Assembly: GCA_014896255.1 (NCBI GenBank)
Contig: JADBKT010000010.1
Coordinates: 1-55,597, forward strand
Origin: Hydrogenibacillus sp.
GTDB taxonomy: Bacteria > Bacillota > Bacilli > Thermicanales > DSM-22653
Reading direction: 5' to 3'
DNA length: 55,597 bases
The translations under genes were made by a program, and so were the position numbers. The notes beneath the pieces are model-generated. The model was not told the origin of the DNA. It did no database searches and saw nothing but the letters and a program-made list of their open reading frames with translations. Of the stretch, positions 50,092 to 55,597 are shown piece after piece. Numbering within the stretch: position 1 is the stretch's first letter; each line of letters begins with the position of its first letter.

Positions 50092-51897
50092 ATGGAGAAC
50101 GCAGTTCAGCGCATGACCGCGGCGAAAGCGGTGGTCGAGTGGATGCAGGCCGTCGGCATCGAAGCGGTGATGACCGTCCCGGGGGAAAGTTTTTTGGGCG
50201 TGCTCGACGCGCTCCGCGACGCCCCGCGGATCGCCACGTACACCTGCCGGCACGAAAGCGGCGCGGCGTTCATGGCCGAAGCGTACGGCAAGATGCGCGG
50301 GCTCCCTGCGGTGGTGATGGCCACCCGCGCCGTGGGGGCCGCCAATTTGGCCATCGCCGTGCACACCGCCCGGCAAGATTCGACGCCGCTTTTCGTTTTG
50401 CTCGGTCAAGCGACGCGGGCGGCGCGCGGGCGGGAAGCGTTTCAGGAAATCGATCTTGAAGCGTTTTTTCAGCCGATGGCCAAGTGGGCGGTCGAAGTAC
50501 AAGACGGCCGGCGCTTGTTGGAAGTGCTCCGCCGCGGCTGGACGACGGCCATCAGCGGTCGACCGGGGCCGGTCGTCATGGCCGTGCCGGAGGATGTCTT
50601 CGAGGAAGAGATCACGGTTCATCCGCGCGATTTGTCGCCGCTCCGGTTTGCCTTGGAGATGCGGCCGGCGCTTCCGGCCGACCTCGCGGAAGCCATCATG
50701 GCGCGTTTGAGCCGTGCCGCGCGGCCGATCGTCATCGCCGGCGGAGGGGCGCGCATGAGCGGCGGCAGAGAAGCGCTTCTGGCTTTTGCGCACGCGTTCG
50801 AACTTCCGGTGTACGTCGCTTTTCGTCGTCAGGACGTATTCCCGCATGATGATCCGCTGTTCGCCGGGCATCTTGGCTTGGGGCTCGACCCGCGCATCCG
50901 CGACCATCTGGAAGAAGCCGATCTCATCGTCGCGATCGGCACGCGTCTTTCCGAGGTGACGACGCAAGGTTATACGTTCCCCCGGCGGGATCAGGCGCTC
51001 GTCCACATCGATATCGATCCGGGCGTGTTGGGCCGTGTCTTTTCGCCGGAGATCGCCGCTGTAGCCGATGCTCGATCGGCTTTGGAAGCGCTTGCAGCAC
51101 GTCGGGGGCATCTTCTTGCCTTGCCGTGGCGCGATTGGACGCGCCGGCTGCGGGAAACGTACGCGGCGGTGTCGGCGCTCGGGGCGTTTCCGCGGTCGTC
51201 GGCCGCATCGGGGGATGCGGCGGAACCGGCGACGGGTGAGGCGGTTTCGGACGATGCGGCGCCGGAGCGGATGTACCGGGCGACCATCGCCGCCCTTGAC
51301 GACATGCTTCCGGAGGATGCCGTGATCGCCAACGACGCGGGCAATTTTGCCGGTTGGCTGCACCGTTATTTTTCGTTTCGCGGGGCGATGCGTCAAGTGG
51401 CGCCGACGTCCGGCGCGATGGGGTACGGCCTGCCGGCGGCCATCGGGGCGAAGATCGCCGCACGCACGCGCCCGGTGGTGTCCCTTTCCGGCGACGGCGG
51501 TTTTTTGATGACCGTGCAGGAGCTGGCCACCGCCGCCTACTATCGGCTCGGCGTGATCGCCGTCGTATACAACAACCGCCTGTACGGCACGATCCGCGAT
51601 CATCAGGCGCGGCGTTTTCCCGGAAGACCGCATGCCACGGCGCTTTCGGACGTCGATTTTGTCCGGCTGGCAGAAAGTCTGGGCGCGCGCGGCGTTCGGG
51701 CGGAGACGCCGGAGGCCTTCCGCGCGGCATTGGCCGAAGCGTTGGAGCAAGCCCGGGAGACGCATGCCGTGCCGATCGTCATCGAGGTGCCCGTGCCGGA
51801 GGAAGCGATCGCCGTCGGCCGGCGGCTGAGCGATCTTGAGGCGGAGGCCGAAGAGGGTGGGTGGGGATCGGAGGACAGGAAAGAAAGCGGGCGCTAA
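50092..51897 (+). CDS. ThDP-dependent decarboxylase of the acetolactate synthase family
   Basis: 601-aa thiamine diphosphate enzyme with the three-domain ALS/POX layout. Catalytic Glu55 lies in TCRHESGAAFMAEAYG. The central domain has IVIAGGGARMSGG and IAIGTRLSEVTTQGY, and the ThDP/Mg2+ motif starts at residues 467-469 (GDGGFLMTVQELATAA and VYNNRLYGT). No small regulatory subunit or other branched-chain biosynthesis gene is nearby. The catabolic neighbours suggest a 2-oxo acid decarboxylase, in this context 2-oxoadipate to glutarate semialdehyde. That substrate is inference. GGGAGG precedes ATG 50092. Confidence 0.85.
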   Translation: MENAVQRMTAAKAVVEWMQAVGIEAVMTVPGESFLGVLDALRDAPRIATYTCRHESGAAFMAEAYGKMRGLPAVVMATRAVGAANLAIAVHTARQDSTPLFVLLGQATRAARGREAFQEIDLEAFFQPMAKWAVEVQDGRRLLEVLRRGWTTAISGRPGPVVMAVPEDVFEEEITVHPRDLSPLRFALEMRPALPADLAEAIMARLSRAARPIVIAGGGARMSGGREALLAFAHAFELPVYVAFRRQDVFPHDDPLFAGHLGLGLDPRIRDHLEEADLIVAIGTRLSEVTTQGYTFPRRDQALVHIDIDPGVLGRVFSPEIAAVADARSALEALAARRGHLLALPWRDWTRRLRETYAAVSALGAFPRSSAASGDAAEPATGEAVSDDAAPERMYRATIAALDDMLPEDAVIANDAGNFAGWLHRYFSFRGAMRQVAPTSGAMGYGLPAAIGAKIAARTRPVVSLSGDGGFLMTVQELATAAYYRLGVIAVVYNNRLYGTIRDHQARRFPGRPHATALSDVDFVRLAESLGARGVRAETPEAFRAALAEALEQARETHAVPIVIEVPVPEEAIAVGRRLSDLEAEAEEGGWGSEDRKESGR

Positions 51898-51950
51898 CGC
51901 ATAACGAAAACGGACAAAAGAACCGGCCGACATGGAAAGGAGCGAGTGAA

Positions 51951-53435
51951 ATGCAGCGCGTAACGCATTTCATCGACGGTCGCTGGGTGGAGGAAGCGGG
52001 TGCGCACGATCGACCGGTGATCGACCCGGCGACGGAAGAAACGATTGCCGAAGTGGCCGTAGGCACGGCAGAGACGATCGACCGCGCCGTTTTGGCGGCG
52101 AAAAAGGCGCAGAGGGAATGGGCGCTCGTACCGGCGCCGCTCCGCGCCGAGCTTTTGTACAAACTCGGCGGACTGCTCAAGGCGCACAAGGAACGATTGG
52201 CGCAGACGCTCACTCGGGAAAACGGCAAGCCGATCGACGAGGCCCGCGGCGAAGTGCAGGAAGCGATCGACATGGCCTTTTACATGGCCGGCGAAGGGCG
52301 GCGGTTGTTCGGCCAGACGACGCCGTCGGAGCTGCGGGACAAGTTCGCCATGAGCGTACGCGTCCCGGTCGGCGTTGTCGGCTTGATCACGCCGTGGAAT
52401 TTCCCCATCGCCATCGCGTCGTGGAAAGCGTTTCCGGCTCTCGTCGCCGGCAACGCCGTCGTCTGGAAGCCGGCATCAGAGACGCCGCTCATGGCCCACC
52501 TGCTGTCCGAATTGGTCGCCCAAGCCGGGTTTCCGCCGGGCGTCTTCAACGTCGTCTATGTCGGCGGTTCGGTAGCGGAACGTCTCGTCGAGCATCCCGA
52601 CGTGCCGGTCATCTCGTTCACCGGTTCGACCGCCGTCGGGCGGACGATCGCCGAGCGCGGCGGACGCCTGCTTAAACGCGTGTCATTGGAGATGGGCGGC
52701 AAAAACGCAGTGATCGTCATGGACGACGCCGATCTCGACTTGGCCACGGAGGCGATTCTTTGGTGTGCCTACGGCACGAGCGGCCAGCGTTGTACGGCCT
52801 GCAGCCGCGTGTTGGTGCATGTGGCGGTGAAGGCGGAACTCGAACGGCGCTTGTTGGACGGCATTCGCCGGCTGAAGGTCGGGCCCGGCCTCGATCCGGA
52901 GGTGCGCGTCGGCCCGGTGATCAACGCCGCATCGCTGCAAAAAATCACCTCTTATGTGGAGATCGGTCAACGGGAGGGCGCGAAGCTGCTCGCCGGCGGG
53001 CATGTGCTAAACGACGGGCCGTATGCGAAAGGATTTTATTTTGCGCCGACATTGTTCACCGATGTCAAACCCGATGCGCGCATTGCTCAAGAGGAGATCT
53101 TCGGTCCGGTGCTCTCGCTCATCGCGTTCGAAAGTCTGGAGGAGGCGATCGCCGTCAACAACAGCGTCGCCTATGGGCTGTCCAGCTCGATTTTTACCCG
53201 TGATGTGAACGCCGTCTTTCGCGCCATGCGCGATCTGGACACGGGCATCGTGTACGTCAACGCCGGGACGACAGGGGCGGAGATCCATCTGCCGTTCGGC
53301 GGCTCCAAGGCGACCGGCAACGGGCATCGCGACTCCGGCATCCAGGCGCTCGACGTGTTTACCGAGTGGCGGAGCATCTACGTCGATTTCAGCGGGAAGC
53401 TGCAACGGGCGCAGATTGACGTGCGGTATGAATGA
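51951..53435 (+). CDS. Aldehyde dehydrogenase, probably allysine (aminoadipate semialdehyde)
   Basis: 494-aa aldehyde dehydrogenase. Catalytic Cys281 lies in SGQRCTACSRV, the Glu in SLEMGGKNAVIV and the Asn in ITPWNFPIAIA. The C-terminus TTGAEIHLPFGGSKATGNGHR and DVFTEWRSIYVDFSGKLQR marks a subfamily distinct from the paralogue at 48565. It ends 23 bases before lysine 6-dehydrogenase, whose product allysine/Δ1-piperideine-6-carboxylate is its expected substrate, giving 2-aminoadipate. AAAGGAG precedes ATG 51951. Succinate semialdehyde is an alternative substrate. Confidence 0.87.
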   Translation: MQRVTHFIDGRWVEEAGAHDRPVIDPATEETIAEVAVGTAETIDRAVLAAKKAQREWALVPAPLRAELLYKLGGLLKAHKERLAQTLTRENGKPIDEARGEVQEAIDMAFYMAGEGRRLFGQTTPSELRDKFAMSVRVPVGVVGLITPWNFPIAIASWKAFPALVAGNAVVWKPASETPLMAHLLSELVAQAGFPPGVFNVVYVGGSVAERLVEHPDVPVISFTGSTAVGRTIAERGGRLLKRVSLEMGGKNAVIVMDDADLDLATEAILWCAYGTSGQRCTACSRVLVHVAVKAELERRLLDGIRRLKVGPGLDPEVRVGPVINAASLQKITSYVEIGQREGAKLLAGGHVLNDGPYAKGFYFAPTLFTDVKPDARIAQEEIFGPVLSLIAFESLEEAIAVNNSVAYGLSSSIFTRDVNAVFRAMRDLDTGIVYVNAGTTGAEIHLPFGGSKATGNGHRDSGIQALDVFTEWRSIYVDFSGKLQRAQIDVRYE

Positions 53436-53458
53436 GCGACAGAAAGGGGAGGCCTTCC

Positions 53459-54703
53459 ATGCGCTACATCGTACTCGGGGCGGGATTGATGGGTCGGGTC
53501 GCGGCGCGGGCGTTGCTCGAAGGCGACGCGTCGGCCGCCGTGACGCTGACGGACATCGACGGAGAGCGGCTAAACGCCTTTGTTCAACAATACGGCCGGC
53601 TCTTCGCCGATCGGCTCGCCACGCGGGTACTCGACGCCCGCGATGCGGCGGCCTTAGACGCCGCGCTCGCCGGACACGACGTGGCGATCAATGCGCTTTA
53701 TTACACGTTCAATGAACCGGTCGCCCGCGCCTCCTTCGCCCGCGGCGTGCATTACGTCGACCTGGGCGGCCACATCATGGGCATCACCCGGAATATCCTC
53801 GGCCTGCATGAGGAAGCGGTCAAGCGCGGCGTTACGCTCATCCCGGACCTCGGCGTGGCCCCGGGCATGATCAACATCTTGACGGGCTACGGGGCGTCGC
53901 TCCTTCACCGCGTGCGCCACATCCGGCTGTACGTCGGCGGCATCCCGCGTCAACCCGAGCCTCCGCTCGGTTATGCGCATGTCTTTTCTCTGGAAGGGCT
54001 CTTTGACCATTACAGTGATCCGGCGGAGATCATCCGAGGCGGGCGGCGCGTCGTCGTTCCCGCGCTTTCGGAGGTGGAAACGGTATACTTTCCGCAGTTC
54101 GGCCCGCTGGAGGCGTTCCATACGGCCGGCGGGACGTCGACGCTCATCGATACGTTTCAAGACGTCGAGTCGCTCGAGTATAAGACGGTGCGCTATCCCG
54201 GTCATGCGGAAAAGATGCGCTTTTTGGCCGAACTCGGCTTACTCGACCGGGAGCGTGTGGTCGACGTCGGCGGGGCGCACATCCGACCGCGCGATTGTCT
54301 GCTCCGCCTGCTCGAGCCGAGGCTCGCCCTGGGCGAGCGCGACGACGCCGTCGTCTTGCGGGTCTCATTGGAAGGAGAATGGAACGGCGTTCCGGCGGAG
54401 GTGCATTTTGAAAGCGTGACGTTTAAAGACCGCGCGCGGGGCGTGACGGCCATGGCGCAGATGACGGCGTACTCCATCGTCGCGGTGGCGGAGATGCTCG
54501 CGCAGGGAAAGATCACGACCGCTGGAGCGTATCCGCCCGAGCGCATTGTGCCCGGTGCGGAGTACATCGCGGCGATGAAAACGCGCGGCGTGCATATCGA
54601 GGCCGAGGCGCGGGACGGCGCGGGTCGGCCGCTTCCGGACTCGTTTTGGGAGAGGAAAGAGGGGGCCGCTGCCGGTACGAGGAAAGGACATGTTGCAACA
54701 TAG
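53459..54703 (+). CDS. L-lysine 6-dehydrogenase
   Basis: Oxidatively deaminates the epsilon-amino group of lysine with NAD, yielding allysine that cyclises to Δ1-piperideine-6-carboxylate. 414 aa of the saccharopine dehydrogenase-like fold: GAGLMGRVAARALL at the N-terminus, then VHYVDLGGHIMGITRNIL, IPDLGVAPGMINILTGYGAS, LYVGGIPRQPEPPLGYAHVF and FGPLEAFHTAGGTSTL. These segments closely match my memory of the Geobacillus stearothermophilus enzyme, including the C-terminal YPPERIVPG. AAAGGGGAGG precedes ATG 53459. It anchors the interpretation of the whole cluster. Confidence 0.9.
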   Translation: MRYIVLGAGLMGRVAARALLEGDASAAVTLTDIDGERLNAFVQQYGRLFADRLATRVLDARDAAALDAALAGHDVAINALYYTFNEPVARASFARGVHYVDLGGHIMGITRNILGLHEEAVKRGVTLIPDLGVAPGMINILTGYGASLLHRVRHIRLYVGGIPRQPEPPLGYAHVFSLEGLFDHYSDPAEIIRGGRRVVVPALSEVETVYFPQFGPLEAFHTAGGTSTLIDTFQDVESLEYKTVRYPGHAEKMRFLAELGLLDRERVVDVGGAHIRPRDCLLRLLEPRLALGERDDAVVLRVSLEGEWNGVPAEVHFESVTFKDRARGVTAMAQMTAYSIVAVAEMLAQGKITTAGAYPPERIVPGAEYIAAMKTRGVHIEAEARDGAGRPLPDSFWERKEGAAAGTRKGHVAT

Positions 54704-54733
54704 ACTGCCGATTTGATGAGGGGGCAGGGACAG

Positions 54734-55476
54734 ATGATGAGGAACATTGTCGTAATATTAGGTCTCTTCATTATAGGGTTGTTCGGCGCCGCTGCCTGTG
54801 GACGGAGTGATGTGACGACGCAGTCAACTTCGTCCGATCGACCGTACATCGTCGGTTCGGATGCGGCGTATGCGCCGTTTGAATACGTGAACGACAAGGG
54901 CGAAATCGTCGGCTGGAGCATTGAGTTTATCCACAAGCTTGGCGAACTGGGCGGTTTTCAAGTCGATGTAAAGAACATTCCGTGGGATTCCCTCTTTCAA
55001 GAGGTCAAAAATGGCGGGATTGATCTGGCTATTTCGTCGATCTCCATCACGGATGATCGACGAAAGTCGTTTGACCTCAGATGAAGACGCTCGAGGATTT
55101 GAAAACGGCGCGATATGTCGGCGTGCAAAACGCGACGACCGGACACATCGTCGCCCAAAACTTGCTCGGCAAGACGAGCCCGAAGATCAAGTCGTATGAA
55201 TCGATGCCGTTGGCCATTCAAGATCTGCTCGGCGGTGGCTCCGACGCCGTCATCGCCGACAACGCCGTTGTCATGGAATACGCGAAGAACAACCCGAAGG
55301 TGAAACTGCGCTACTTTGATGATCCGTCGTTTGAAAAAGAGTGCTATGGCATCATGGTGAGGAAGGGCAACCAAGAGCTGCTTGAGAAGATCGACGCGGC
55401 AATTGAGAAAGCAAAGACAACGGGCGTGATCCGCGAAATCTTCGGCGCCGACGTGGATGAAGGCGCTTGTAAGTAA
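54734..55476 (+). pseudogene. Amino-acid ABC substrate-binding lipoprotein, broken by internal deletion
   Basis: Polar amino-acid binding protein of the HisJ/GlnH family in two pieces. The 5' part has a lipoprotein signal (hydrophobic stretch then FGAAACGRSD, lipobox Cys), SDAAYAPFEYVNDKGEIVGW and ISSISITDDRRKSFD, then stops at 55084. The 3' part begins in another frame at 55081 with KTLEDLKTARYVGVQ and NATTGHIVAQNLLG and runs to a normal C-terminus. The roughly 25 residues normally between (SDPYY to the SIKSLEDL strand) are missing. So it is a deletion with frameshift, not a simple one-base slip. It may have been the lysine importer. Confidence 0.85.
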
Positions 55477-55597
55477 CCCGCGTGCTGAAGAGATGCGTGG
55501 ACAGTCATTTTCGCGGCATTCCGTAGGCGGTCTTCGGAAGTCTCCGACGGCGTCATGAGCCGGCTTCAAGATCCGAGCGCACCGCGGGTTGAGCGAT
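55477..55597 (+). other. Window end, no gene identified
   Basis: The 121 bases after the broken binding protein hold no recognisable coding sequence. A permease gene would be expected here. A short frame from ATG 55556 (MSRLQDPSAPRVER) runs off the edge and may be the start of the next gene, but cannot be identified. Confidence 0.3.

Noticed and set aside
54734-55476. Programmed frameshift in the binding protein gene
   Set aside because: There is no slippery sequence, and about 25 residues of the fold are missing, so a frameshift alone would not restore a normal protein.
1-55597. CRISPR arrays, tRNA or rRNA genes, prophage or integrase
   Set aside because: Reading through the window showed no regularly spaced repeats, no cloverleaf genes with T-loop signatures, and no phage-type proteins.

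Overview
The window reads as a high-GC, motile, endospore-forming member of the Bacillales. The evidence is a Gram-positive cdaA-cdaR-glmM operon, an RsfA-type forespore regulator, AddAB instead of RecBCD, the flgM-flgN-flgK-flgL-yviE-fliW-csrA flagellar block with a sigma-D type promoter, and strong Shine-Dalgarno sites with many GTG/TTG starts. A thermophilic, Hydrogenibacillus-like organism would fit, but that is an impression and not a search result. Almost all genes are on the + strand. The only convincing minus-strand gene is a small orphan at 15000-15317. I saw no rRNA, tRNA, CRISPR array or insertion sequence.

Layout. 1-4.4 kb: end of an arginase gene, then c-di-AMP synthase cdaA, its regulator cdaR, and glmM. 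4.4-8.6 kb: a small orphan, then a potABCD polyamine importer. 8.6-15 kb: a promoter, a c-di-AMP (ydaO/yuaA-type) riboswitch with a terminator, a 28-residue membrane peptide, kdpF, kdpA, kdpB, kdpC and a short KdpD lacking the kinase half. The c-di-AMP maker and a c-di-AMP-sensing K+ uptake operon therefore lie within 8 kb. 15.5-21.4 kb: glutamate dehydrogenase, a DedA protein fused to a catalytically dead PAP2-like domain, a membrane-anchored PAS-LuxR protein, and a c-di-GMP-I riboswitch in front of a DUF342/FapA-like gene. 21.5-28.5 kb: cydAB, an Nramp Mn transporter, a CorC/HlyC-type protein, a second DedA protein and rsfA. 28.6-42 kb: addB (Walker A lost), addA, then the late flagellar block ending in csrA.

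At about 42.78 kb the sequence breaks. The 5' part of comFA (competence helicase) runs directly into the 3' part of livF (amino-acid ABC ATPase). Both genes are truncated, so this is a deletion or rearrangement scar, or an assembly join.

43-54.7 kb is the most interesting part. It is a catabolic cluster that I read as a complete-looking, unusual lysine degradation route. Lysine 6-dehydrogenase and an aldehyde dehydrogenase would give 2-aminoadipate. Transamination by a gene not in the window would give 2-oxoadipate. A ThDP enzyme would decarboxylate this to glutarate semialdehyde, and a second aldehyde dehydrogenase would give glutarate. A CaiB-type CoA-transferase and a glutaryl-CoA-dehydrogenase-like enzyme would then yield crotonyl-CoA. 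Gene order is close to the reverse of reaction order. An FAD oxidoreductase and an ornithine-cyclodeaminase-family reductase at the front could form a pipecolate side branch. A substrate-binding lipoprotein gene at the end is broken by an internal deletion.
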